DNA of 64,000 bases from contig CAWAHD010000004.1 in assembly GCA_963781785.1 (NCBI GenBank), positions 744,001 through 808,000 on the forward strand, given 5' to 3'. The notes under the pieces were generated by a model that was not told the DNA's origin, ran no database searches, and saw only the letters and a program-made list of their open reading frames with translations. This document shows positions 20,101 through 29,249 of the stretch, piece by piece. The position numbers were made by a program, and so were the translations under genes. Position 1 is the stretch's first letter. Each line of letters opens with the position of its first letter. The DNA is from CAWAHD01 sp963781785 (GTDB lineage Bacteria; Planctomycetota; Planctomycetia; Isosphaerales; Isosphaeraceae).

Positions 20101-22644
20101 TTCGACCCGACGCAGCTTCCGGCGAGCCTGAGTAACCTGGCGCAGTACATCCGGCCCAACGCGGGCACGGCCATCTCGACGACCGGGGGAGCCTTCGCGG
20201 TGACCACGGGGATCGACGCGGCCAATACCGGGCTTGTCACCAGCACCCAGCCCCTGCCCGGCCTGTTCGGCAGTACAACGTCGGCTTGGACGGCCTCCTG
20301 TCGCCGCTGCCCGGCGACGACAGCGGCTACTACGTGGCTCGCGTCCGCTTGATCGACCAGAGCGGCAATCAGTCCAATCCCAACGATCCCAACGCTCAGG
20401 CGCCGTTCGTCGTCGATACCACGCCTCCCACGTTCGCATTCACGCGCCCGACCCCCGGCCAGGTGATCACCAGCCTGAATAGCAGCGGCCAGATCACGTT
20501 CACGATCATCGACGAACAAGAACATCGACATGACCCATTTCACGGCCGCCTCGATCCAGGTCGTGAACGCGGGCCCGGACGGCGTCCTCGGCACCGCCGA
20601 CGACGTGACGATCCCGATCGATCCCACATCGATCACGATGACGCTGCTCGACAAGGGAATCGGGGGCAACGGGGCCGAGCAGATCTCGTTCTCAACCTCG
20701 GGCACCCTCACCAACAACCTGTATCAGATCACGCTGCTCAACACCGGCGCCGATGCCGTGCGCGACATCGCCGGCAACGTCACGGCCAGCCCGGTCACCG
20801 ACCAGTTCGCGGTTGACGTGCCGGCACTCGCAGCAGAACCTGTTCGTCGGGGCCAGAGTCGTACGTCACCAACGCGGGAGCTACGCTCGGCAGCCGCGAG
20901 AACCCCTACCCGACCATCAGCGCGGCCATGACGGCCGCGGCCCCGGGCGACGTCGTGGCGGTACTCCCCGGCGTGTATACCGAGCAGGTCACGATGAAGC
21001 AGTTCGTGCGGCTGCTCTCGGCCGCGTCGTCGAGTACCGACAGCCGGTCTTCACCACCAGCACCGGCGACGCGCTCTCGACGATCATCCGGGCCCCGTTC
21101 GTCGCCACGGCCCCGGCCGGAACCTACGCGACGATCACGGCCACGGGGCTCGAGAGCTTCTCGGGTCTCTCGACCGAGATCGCCGGCTTCACGATCGCCA
21201 GCCCGCTGATCGGCGACCCCGCCAACGGCTCCATCAATCCCCAGGCCGTCGGCCTGTCTGGTGACGAATTCCGACATCGTCGTCGACAAGGATTACGTGG
21301 TCGATGGCGGGGATCGGAATCCTGGTCACAACCTCCGGGGCCACGGCGCTGGCGCCTACGATCTACAACGACGGCATCATCGGCAATACCTACGGCGTCG
21401 TCATCGACGACACGGGCGGCACCGGCTCGAACACCAGCCCCGCCAATCTGATCAACGACGACTTCGCCTTCAACACCATCGGGCTCGACCTGGTGAATTC
21501 GGCATCCACGCCGGTCCAGGCCTACGTCGCCAGCAACATCTTCTGGGAGAACCACGACCAGACGCTCGCACGAAACGGCTATGCGATCGTGCTCGACGAT
21601 ACCCAACAAGGTGAACCTGCAGAAACAACCTGTTCTACGGCAACGGCTCGAGCGATACGTCGCAGACCGCCGCGACCAACAACCTGGGCAACGGATTCAG
21701 CTCGCTGCTTCTGGGCACGACGGCCGCGGCGGCCACGAACGACGAGGGTAACTTTGTCGGCAACCCGGCCTTCGTGTTTCCCGATCGACCCCCGGCCGGG
21801 CTCGGACGGACCTGCCAATTTCTTCCTCGACGCCGACTTCCAATTGACGTCTGCCTCGGCGGCGATCGACAACGCCTGGGAAGCCACCGCGATTCCGACC
21901 GACTTCCTCGGCAACAGCCAGGTCGAGATCAACGGCGGCCTGGGATTGCCGGGCTACGGACCGCGCGACATCGGAGCCTTCGAGTACGGCGGAACAGGCG
22001 GCGACCCGGTGGGCGGCGCGTTCCGGGTCGTCACCACCAGCCTGGTGCCGATCGGCGGTGAAACCCACGCCGGCGGGTCTCTCCTCAGCCTGTCCGCGGC
22101 GCCGACCACGGTCACCGTGACCTTCTCTCGCGATGTCAATACCAGCGGCATCTACGCGACCGACCTGGTCCTCTCCGGAACAGCCCTCGACGTGCTTGAT
22201 CCCGCAACGCCCACGAGCCTGACCTGGATCGACGCCTATACGGTCCAGTTCAATCTCACCGGCAATCTCAACCCGACGGGTACGCTCGACGTCGCGCTCG
22301 CCGCCGACACCATCCAGAGCGCGATCGGGACGAGCAACCTCGGCTATGCCGACAGCGTGGTTCTTGATATCGGCGCGATCACGCCGCCAGTCACCAATCC
22401 CGCGCCGGTTTCGCCCACCCCGGTTTCGCCCACCCCGGTTTCGCCGAGTCCAGGAACGCCGTCGCCGTCGCCCGCTCCGGCGCCGTCCCCGGCGCCGTCA
22501 CCGAAGGGCCCGCTCCACCACCTCAAGAAGACTCACGTGGTGCACCACCCGGTGAAGCCGGTCAAGCACGTCGCACCCAAACCCAAGCACGTCGCGCCCA
22601 AACCCAAGATCGTGCACGAGACGCACAAGAAAAAGGTAAAGTGA
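11159..22644 (+). pseudogene. giant secreted subtilase/beta-helix protein, frame broken by many 1-base indels
   Basis: About 3,800 codons that read as one exported protein if frame is followed across breaks. Basic N-terminus, then EFLETRTLLS. Bases ~11.35-13.15 kb encode a peptidase S8/S53-like domain: DEGRAMLENIHDIAPGA, IIIDDIGYSDEPFF, YFSAAGNEG and the serine motif GTSSAAPNAAAVAAL. Next come bacterial Ig-like units (NPASGATVTVTPSAITVTF), then right-handed beta-helix stretches rich in NN and GG turns (~15.5-21.6 kb), a last Ig-like unit, a PVSPTPVSPSPG linker and a His/Lys/Pro-rich tail. Frame changes sit, for example, at 11439, 11950, 11997, 12797, 13317, 13430, 13522, 13910, 13985 and 14176. 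Segments between them keep coherent coding sequence, and 21.79-22.64 kb is intact. Assembly error or very recent decay are both possible. Confidence 0.8.
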
Positions 22645-22731
22645 TCGACCGGGCGGCCGGCGATAAAGAGCATTTGACCCCGTGGAACCGGGCACCCTGG
22701 TTGAGCAGGTGTGCCCGTCTGCGGGCGCAAC

Positions 22732-22755
22732 AAAAACCCCCACGGTCGATGGGGG
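22732..22755 (-). terminator. intrinsic terminator of the ferredoxin transcript
   Basis: On the minus strand a 6-bp stem (CCCCCA / TGGGGG, 7-base loop) is followed directly by TTTTTG. It lies about 100 bases downstream of the ferredoxin stop codon. A second small hairpin (GCCCG/CGGGC) follows at 22713-22726. Confidence 0.75.
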
Positions 22756-22856
22756 TCATTCGGCGAAGCCGGGCTCCGGGCCGGGTTCCCGCTGAGCAAG
22801 TTAAAGACGGCGATGCATTGGACGGACCAGGTGTCGACCCGAGGCCCTCGACTCGC

Positions 22857-23162
22857 TCATTTTCGCTTCCGGCTCTTGTCGCACGATTCGGCTTCCAGGG
22901 CGTCCTTCTTCTCGGTGATGACCGGGCACTTGGGACATTCCTCGGCGTTCAGCGCCGTGAACTCTTTCCATTCGTCGGGCAGGTTGTCTTCGTGAAAGAT
23001 TGCCTCGACCGGGCATTCGGGAACGCAGGCTTCACAGTCGATGCATTCCTCGGGGTGGATGTAGAGCATCTGCGCCCCTTCGTAGAAGCAATCGACCGGG
23101 CAGACGACCACGCAGTCGGTGTATTTGCAATCGAAACAGGGCTCAGCGACGATGTGAGCCAT
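22857..23162 (-). CDS. fdxA: 7Fe ferredoxin ([3Fe-4S][4Fe-4S])
   Basis: A 101-residue cytoplasmic electron carrier. Cysteines at 9, 12?-17-21-25 and 40-43-46-50 follow the spacing of Azotobacter-type seven-iron ferredoxins (CKYTDCVVVCPVDCF and CIDCEACVPECPVEAI). The C-terminal helix with DEWKEFTALN and the lysine-rich end are also typical of the class. AAGGAG stands seven bases before the ATG. It has its own terminator downstream and a 168-bp gap upstream, so it is probably monocistronic. The redox partner is not identifiable from the neighbours. Confidence 0.94.
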   Translation of the reverse strand: MAHIVAEPCFDCKYTDCVVVCPVDCFYEGAQMLYIHPEECIDCEACVPECPVEAIFHEDNLPDEWKEFTALNAEECPKCPVITEKKDALEAESCDKSRKRK

Positions 23163-23329
23163 TCGCGACTCCTTGTGTGTGTCGGGGGTCAGTTAGGGCT
23201 GTCAGGCTGGCGAGTCCCAAGGCCACGCCCGTTCGAGGCGTGGCGGGACTCGATGTCAGCCATCTTAGAAATCGACGACGGGCGGGTCAAGTGTTCCGCA
23301 TAGAGGATGCCGGCATTCGCGAATCGCCG

Positions 23330-23944
23330 CTACTTCTTGTCTTTTTCCTTGCGGCGAACGCTCTTGATGAAAACGGGTTCGACGGGAACGTCTCTCACTT
23401 CGTCGCTGATGTCCTTCGTCCGGACGATGCGAATCTTGTCCACGACATCCATGCCGTCGGTCACCTTGCCGAAGACGGTATAGCCGCCCTTGTAATGGTC
23501 GAGGCGACTGTTGTCTTCGACGTTGATGAAAAACTGGTTCGTAGCCGAATCGGGGTCGCTCTTGCGAGCCATCGCAATCGTGCCCTTGACGTTGCTCAGC
23601 CCATTGTTCGACTCGTTCTTGATCGTCCCCTTCTGGCCCTCTGTCTTTTCGTGCAAGTCTTCGTCCAGACCTCCTCCCTGGATCATGAAGTCTTTGATCA
23701 CACGGTGGAAGATGAGTTTATCGTAAAACTTGCCGTCGACGTACTTCAGGAAGTTCTCGACCGTGATCGGTGCTTTGTCGGCGTCGAGCTCGATCGTGAT
23801 CGCTCCCATCGATGTCTCGATGATGACGATCGGGTGTTTGTCGTCGGTCTGGGCCGAGGCCGCGTGAATGGCGAGACAGACGCTCAACCCCAGACCAATC
23901 CCGATCACGCTCTTCTTGGTGCGAACGCTTGGTCCTGACGCCAT
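23330..23944 (-). CDS. exported cyclophilin-type peptidyl-prolyl isomerase
   Basis: A 204-residue protein starting at the ATG at 23944, chosen because AAGGAG (23957-23962) lies 12 bases upstream and because a signal peptide follows at once: RTKKS, a hydrophobic core GIGLGLSVCLAI and the cleavage site AASA|Q. The mature part is a cyclophilin: ETSMGAITIELDADKAPITV, FHRVIKDFMIQGG with the active-site Arg and Phe, GTIAMARKSDPDSATNQFFIN, and GYTVFGKVTDGMDVVDKI. It should catalyse proline isomerisation in exported proteins. It lies between fdxA and msrB, on the same strand. Confidence 0.93.
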   Translation of the reverse strand: MASGPSVRTKKSVIGIGLGLSVCLAIHAASAQTDDKHPIVIIETSMGAITIELDADKAPITVENFLKYVDGKFYDKLIFHRVIKDFMIQGGGLDEDLHEKTEGQKGTIKNESNNGLSNVKGTIAMARKSDPDSATNQFFINVEDNSRLDHYKGGYTVFGKVTDGMDVVDKIRIVRTKDISDEVRDVPVEPVFIKSVRRKEKDKK

Positions 23945-24116
23945 GGCGTGTGAAGGCTCCTTGCAAGGAAAGGTGCAATCGGAAATCTCGTAAGACGGAT
24001 TCCCGTTACGGGTGTCCGCGACACGTGGTGGTGCGAGCGTCGAGCGAGGCTCCCACCGTTCGAAAACGAGCACAAACTTTAACACAATCTTCGAGAAGAT
24101 GTCGATGCATCAACGA

Positions 24117-24977
24117 TCAATTGTCGGAGGCACGAGGCGGTTGGGTGGCCGGGGTCGATTCGCTTCCGGCGGTCGACGGTGTGGTCGTAGCGGCCGTCGA
24201 CTTTGCGGTCGCGGACGAGCCGGTCGTCTTGGCGGCCGTCGATTTCGATCTGGCCTTCGAGCTCGACGTCATTTTCGTCTTGGCCTTTGCCGCCGTTCTC
24301 GACCTGGCCGCCGTTCTGGTCTTCGCGACACGCGTGCTCTGCCCCGCGGGCGATTCTCCCGCCGGTGGGACGTTCTTGATGGCGATCGAATTGATGCAAA
24401 ACCGCAGACCGGTCGGTGCCGGGCCGTCGTCGAAAACGTGGCCGAGATGAGCTCCGCACCGCCGGCACGTCACTTCGACCCGGGGCTCAGCCCCATCGTA
24501 ATCCCATGCGGTTTGAATCGCCTTGGCGCTCGCTGCGCGGAAAAAGCTGGGCCAGCCCGTGCCTGACTCGAACTTGGTCTGGGCGCTGAACAGGGTCGCG
24601 CCGCAGCAGACGCACACGAATGTGCCCCGGTAGTGACCGGTCGCATACTTGCCGGAATACGCCGGCTCGGTCGCCTTCTGGCGCGTGACGGCATACTGGT
24701 ATCGGGTCAAGATCCTGCGCCACTCGGCGTCGGACTTCCTGACAAACTCCGGCTCGACCTCTTTCTTGGTTCGGGCTTCGGACTTGTTCTTCTCGCTGGC
24801 CTCGGGCGCTCGATCGGCAGCCACCTTGGTCTTGTCAAGGCCGCCGTCCTTGGGCGAGCTCTCGCCCGGGTTGGAGCCGCCGGCGGCCTCCTGACCGCTG
24901 GCCGCCGTGGCGGCGAGGATGAAGAATGAAATCGCAGCCGCCAGGAGTGCCCGTGCCATCGACCGCATGTGCGACAT
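24117..24977 (-). CDS. msrB: exported methionine-R-sulfoxide reductase with Lys/Ala/Thr-rich tail
   Basis: A 286-residue protein, about twice the usual MsrB length. A signal peptide (ARALLAAAISFFILAATAASG) is followed by a charged linker of ~50 residues. The MsrB domain spans ~75-205: WRRILTRYQYAVTRQKATEPA, the zinc cysteines in CVCCGA and CRRCGAHLGHVF, ESGTGWPSF, and the catalytic RFCINSIAI. The last ~80 residues are low-complexity Ala/Thr/Ser/Lys, perhaps disordered or wall-interacting. It reduces methionine-R-sulfoxide in exported proteins. The reductant for an extracytoplasmic MsrB here is not apparent from the neighbours. It is 172 bp upstream of the exported cyclophilin gene on the same strand. 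Confidence 0.93.
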   Translation of the reverse strand: MSHMRSMARALLAAAISFFILAATAASGQEAAGGSNPGESSPKDGGLDKTKVAADRAPEASEKNKSEARTKKEVEPEFVRKSDAEWRRILTRYQYAVTRQKATEPAYSGKYATGHYRGTFVCVCCGATLFSAQTKFESGTGWPSFFRAASAKAIQTAWDYDGAEPRVEVTCRRCGAHLGHVFDDGPAPTGLRFCINSIAIKNVPPAGESPAGQSTRVAKTRTAARSRTAAKAKTKMTSSSKARSKSTAAKTTGSSATAKSTAATTTPSTAGSESTPATQPPRASDN

Positions 24978-25027
24978 GGGATGCCTGCCTTTCTCGGGTC
25001 CGGATGCGATCCGGCCCGACCTTGGTT

Positions 25028-26614
25028 TCAGGTGGGTTTCACAGGTTTTTTCTGGGGATTTTTAGGTTCTTTCTCGGGATTCACAGGTTCTTTCTTCGTT
25101 TCCGCCGGCTCTTCCGGGCGACCGGCCGGCTTGAGCTCGGTCTTCCTGGCCAGGAAGACGGCGTCGAGAAGAGTGCACGTCACCTGGGGGGCGAACCCCT
25201 CGATGACGGCGACGTCTTTACCTCGCCTCTCGATCACGTAGAGCTGGTCGCCATCGTTCCTCCAAACGGAATCGGGCATCGGCTTGGGTGGCTTGCCGAG
25301 ACCACGAACTTTCGCGGTCTGGAAGCCCGCGTAGCTCGCCAGGAATTCGCTGGCGTCGTCTTCGCTATCCCAGGTGGTGAGCCAGACGAGCCCCAGCCGG
25401 TCCTTGGCGCCCTCGAAGACGGCATAGCGATCGCCGTCCCAGCCCGCGGCCGCTGCCTTTCCCCCGTGCTTCTTGAGCATGACCCCGAGCTGCATCTCAC
25501 CCAGCACGTTGCGGCCGACTTCCTTCCAGCCTCCCCCGGCCTTGAGCGCGCCCAGATCGATCGACATCGGCAGGTCAGGCTCGCCTCGGTACTTGTCAGG
25601 ATGAAGGATCTGCTCGGTCGACAGCGGCGGATTCTTGTAGGCTTCGTCGATTGCTTTCCACCCGCCGTTGTTGGTCAATTTGGCACAGAAAACCATTCCC
25701 TTGAAGTAAGGGAAGATCATCGATTCGCTGATGATCGATGGTGAATTCTTGAGCGCTTGCCCCGATCCCAGAAACGGCAGGAACGTGGACATCAGATTGA
25801 GCGACCATTCGAGTGTTTCGGCAGGTATCTTGGCGATTTCCTCGCCTTCCCAGTCGTCCATTCCGGCGCCGAACATGGCGAGCGTGGCTTCGCCTTCGAT
25901 CAGCGCCGTGAGCGCCAGCGACCGGTCGTCGTCACTCTTGACGGCCTTGTCCATGGCGTCGAGGTCATAATGCTGGTCGGCCAGGGCATGCGTGAGCTCG
26001 TGGGCGATGACGGTCTTGTTCTCGTCCTTGTCGAAGTCGTCTTTCTTGCCGAAGATTCGCTCGAGGAGGCCCGGCGGTTTCTTGGAAGCTTTCTTGGTTT
26101 CTTCAATCAGATGCATCGTCTTGGTCTTGGGGTCGTAAAACGCGGCGACCTCCTCGGAATAAACCTGCGCCAGGACTTCCCGCAGGTTGAAATCCCGTGG
26201 CAACAGCCCGAACGCCTTCATCGCCAGCTCGTTGGCCCGAAACTCACCAGGAGTCATGTCTTCATCAAGTTCCTTGAGAATCATCGCTTTCATGTTTTCG
26301 CGCTTGGTGACGTCGCGCTTGACCTCGTGCTTGAACGGGATTCTCCTGAGCTTGGGCAGAAGCTGCTCCATCCCGCGCTTGTAGCGCACGACGGCTTCGG
26401 TGTATTGACCTTGGTCGGCAAGCCGATCGCCCTCCTCGAGCAGGCTGATTCCCGCCTTGATGGCCGGATCGGCGCCTCGGTTCGCTCCAGGCAGCCGATC
26501 GCCCTTCTCGAGCAGCTTTTTCTCCGCCTTGACGGCCGGATCGTCGCCTCGTGCCGGGCCGAGCAGCCAGACGAGAGAAAGGGTAAGGATCGTCGCTATC
26601 GAAATCAGGCGCAT
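25028..26614 (-). CDS. exported HExxH metallopeptidase-like protein
   Basis: A 528-residue protein with a clear signal peptide (MRLISIATILTLSLVWLLGPARG). A short TPR-like helical region follows, then TVIAHELTHALADQHYDLD: an HExxH zinc-binding motif with a glutamate ~35 residues later in ALIEGEATLAMF, as in gluzincin-like metallopeptidases. The rest (LGEMQLGVMLKKHGG, WDGDRYAVFEG, RGKDVAVIEG) does not match a family I can name. The C-terminus is a Lys/Pro/Glu-rich tail with EP.NPEKEP repeats. AGGAA precedes the ATG. Activity is inferred from the motif only; the substrate is unknown. Its gene lies upstream of msrB with a 50-bp gap. Confidence 0.75.
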   Translation of the reverse strand: MRLISIATILTLSLVWLLGPARGDDPAVKAEKKLLEKGDRLPGANRGADPAIKAGISLLEEGDRLADQGQYTEAVVRYKRGMEQLLPKLRRIPFKHEVKRDVTKRENMKAMILKELDEDMTPGEFRANELAMKAFGLLPRDFNLREVLAQVYSEEVAAFYDPKTKTMHLIEETKKASKKPPGLLERIFGKKDDFDKDENKTVIAHELTHALADQHYDLDAMDKAVKSDDDRSLALTALIEGEATLAMFGAGMDDWEGEEIAKIPAETLEWSLNLMSTFLPFLGSGQALKNSPSIISESMIFPYFKGMVFCAKLTNNGGWKAIDEAYKNPPLSTEQILHPDKYRGEPDLPMSIDLGALKAGGGWKEVGRNVLGEMQLGVMLKKHGGKAAAAGWDGDRYAVFEGAKDRLGLVWLTTWDSEDDASEFLASYAGFQTAKVRGLGKPPKPMPDSVWRNDGDQLYVIERRGKDVAVIEGFAPQVTCTLLDAVFLARKTELKPAGRPEEPAETKKEPVNPEKEPKNPQKKPVKPT

Positions 26615-26680
26615 GAGCGTTTCCTGGTAGCTCGGGGACTGGCTCGGGCTCTTAGAGCCGAGCGGGGGAATACCGTTCCA

Positions 26681-28196
26681 TCAGCGGGGAGGACCATTTC
26701 GGGCTACGGGCGCGGCGGACGGCCTGGCGCGGGGCGAGCCGCTGGCCCGCCCAGCGGGCAGCGCCGCAGGAGGCGTTTCGGAATAGGGCGGGAGCTCGTA
26801 TGCCAGAAGCTGCTTGGCCGCGCGAATCCGGACTTCCTTTTCGTTGCGCGGACCGCCGCGCGCCTTGACCTTGCCGTGGAGGTCGTCGGACAGGAAGTCA
26901 AGGATGACAGACTCGGGAAGGTCGAGCGAGCGGATCTTCTGAAACTTTGCCTGCTGAGACACCCCCCGGCTGAATCGCCAGATGCGGTCAGCCCGGGCGT
27001 AGGCGTCGGAACCGGCCTCGTAGCCGTACCGCCTCGAAAGCCGGTCGATCTCGTCACCGGCGTTGTTGCCATGAACGCGGAGGATCTCGCGCAGCTCTTG
27101 CCGGAACTTCACCCGGTCGTCGTATCGCAGTGAACGGATTTCGGCTTGCTTGTTGGTGCGGCTCTCGACGAGCTCGGCCTGCTTCCGCGCGGCTTCGTCG
27201 GCGATTGCGCAAGGACTCTTCCCTGGTCGGGAGTGGCGGCAGACCCGTGGCGGACCGCGCCGCCCCCTGCTCCGAGACTGGTTCTAGGGCGCCATTTTGT
27301 CGGTCGTTCTCGGTGGGCCGATCGATCGACGCGGCGTCGATGGGGCCTAGACCTCGCGTATGGACTCCGCCCTTTGGCCGGGGTGCGACATCGTCGGGCG
27401 ATCGATCCGTCGTCATGTCCGCAGGCAATGCGAGTGGTGGCTCAGACGCGGGAGGTCGCGCCGGCTCCCGCTTCGCCAGCTCCTGGGCTGCCGCCGGGGA
27501 CTGGGGATTCGCTTTCAGAGCGGGCGCGCCGTCCTTCTGATCGCCGGCCGCAGACGCCAGGCGCTTTGCGGAATCGACCGACTGAGCACCGGTCTTGGCC
27601 GGTGACCCCGTCTCGGGCCCGAAAGCCGGCGGGACGGGTTCTCGCGCGATCGACTCGCCCGGGCTGGCCGCGACGCTCGACGCGGGCGACGGAGCAGGAT
27701 TCGGAGATGCTTGCGCCACAGAAGGAGCCGGCGCGCTCGCCCCCGGCGCAGGCGACGACGGCTGAGCACCCGGAATCGCACTGGCTGGCGCGACAGCCAA
27801 CGCCGGTTGAGCCGGCGCGGCGCCCGCGGCAACCGCGGGCGGATTCCCGACCGGTCCGCCGGGTACGCTCGCCGCGGGCGTGACCAGACCGGCGCTTGCT
27901 GTACCGCCGACCGTCGAGCCTTGCCCGGCCGCGGACATACCGGGACGTGCTGTTCTGGTCCACTCGTCGAGCACGCGCTCCGCCTCGGCGGCCCGTGACC
28001 GGTATGGCTCAACGACCAGGCGATGATAGATCAAGATCGAAATGATCGGGACGCTCATGATCAAAGGGAAGGCGATCCACGCGGGAATCCCCCGCTTCTT
28101 GTATTGGACCACCATGACCGGCGGCGGCGGAGCCTCCTTCTCGAGATCCCCATCGAGATCGTCGGATTCCAGCGAGACGTCAGCATGCTTGGTCAT
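26681..28196 (-). CDS. membrane protein with Ala/Pro-rich linker and helical C-domain, one frameshift
   Basis: The start at 28196 is preceded by GGAGATG-like sequence. Residues ~35-60 form one membrane helix (IPAWIAFPLIMSVPIISILIY) after an acidic cytoplasmic N-terminus, giving a type II orientation. About 220 residues of Ala/Pro/Ser-rich linker follow. At 27205 the frame shifts (SLRN in one frame, IADEAARKQAELVESR in the next); reading across one base restores a charged helical domain (VKFRQELREILRVHGN, EIDRLSRRYGYEAGSD) that runs to 26681. I do not recognise the C-terminal domain. It looks like a membrane-anchored stalk protein. The indel is in an AA pair and may be an assembly error. Confidence 0.6.
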
Positions 28197-28352
28197 TTCT
28201 TGTCATCTCCGATCGGCGCGCCGCACTCTCGCTCTCCCTCGACATCGCGGCTCGAAAAACCGTCCGGCTGCCGGCGGGCGATCCGAAACTTGGTCCCCAA
28301 AAGCTCCAGTGCCTCGTTTCCGACTCGATTACGACATCTCATCTTAACAAGA

Positions 28353-29165
28353 TCACGACGCTTCCGCACCTGCGGGTTGCTCGGCAGCCACGCCCGCGTC
28401 AGCCTCATCCGCTGCCGAGTGCGGTTCGGCCAGAGCGGGGGCCAAGGCCGGCGGCCAGTACTGCAGCTCGATGGTCTGCCCCTTGACCGCCACGAACGGG
28501 CACGGCGGAGACTCGATCCATGTTCCGCTGTTCAGATAGAGCACGTCGTGGTGCCGGGCGAACAGGGGGAGATGGGTATGCCCGCACGTCACGAAATGAA
28601 AGCCCCGGCCCCGCGCGTAGTCCACGGCCCGACGCTCGATGAGCTGGCTGTTCCGCTGCCATTTCTTTGAGATCCGCCGGATCCAGCGTGCGGCGGCGTG
28701 CGGCATCCATTTCTGAATGTAGTAGAAGATTCCACACGCAATCTCGGTCATCCAGGGATACCCGGTCGCAAACGCATCGAACTGATCGCCATGAAGAATC
28801 AAAAGCCGGATGAGGCCGTTGTCGTACACGTATTCATCAAGGATCTCGACACCGACGATGTGGCTGATGATGTCAATCGGGCCGTCGTGGTTGCCGCGAA
28901 CCCACACGATCCGAACATCCGTACGATCTGTATTCTTGCGAATGATCTTCAAGCATGCGAAATGGCGCTTTGTCAGCCGCTTGAAGTTCAGGTCGTCGAA
29001 GACGTCACCGTTGATCACCAGCCGGTCGCAGTGCTCGACCGCCCAAGTGAGAAACTCCTCGAGCAGCTTCGCCTGGCAGACGGCGCTCCCCAGATGGAGA
29101 TCGCTGATCACGATGCAATCGAAATGCGAGCCGTAAGCCGGCTCAGGCAGGCTTGAGACATCCAT
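28353..29165 (-). CDS. LpxH-like metallophosphoesterase
   Basis: A 270-residue calcineurin-type phosphoesterase. The ATG at 29165 is preferred over the in-frame ATG at 29189 because CGGAG lies at a proper distance. All five metal-binding blocks are visible: VISDLHLGS, INGDVFDDL, WVRGNHDG, ILHGDQFD and VTCGHTHLPL, plus a YLNSGTWIE segment. This order matches UDP-2,3-diacylglucosamine hydrolase and its relatives, which act on lipid A precursors at the inner membrane. Several planctomycete relatives may act on other phosphodiesters, so the substrate is not certain. The C-terminus is Ala/Glu-rich. It ends 156 bp before the membrane-protein gene. Confidence 0.85.
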   Translation of the reverse strand: MDVSSLPEPAYGSHFDCIVISDLHLGSAVCQAKLLEEFLTWAVEHCDRLVINGDVFDDLNFKRLTKRHFACLKIIRKNTDRTDVRIVWVRGNHDGPIDIISHIVGVEILDEYVYDNGLIRLLILHGDQFDAFATGYPWMTEIACGIFYYIQKWMPHAAARWIRRISKKWQRNSQLIERRAVDYARGRGFHFVTCGHTHLPLFARHHDVLYLNSGTWIESPPCPFVAVKGQTIELQYWPPALAPALAEPHSAADEADAGVAAEQPAGAEAS

Positions 29166-29249
29166 ATCGCGGCTCCGGGGGGTGTCCATTCTTCAGAACG
29201 CGAGAAAAAAGAGTCAAACTCTTCCTGCACTCTGGCTGGCGGACGTTTT

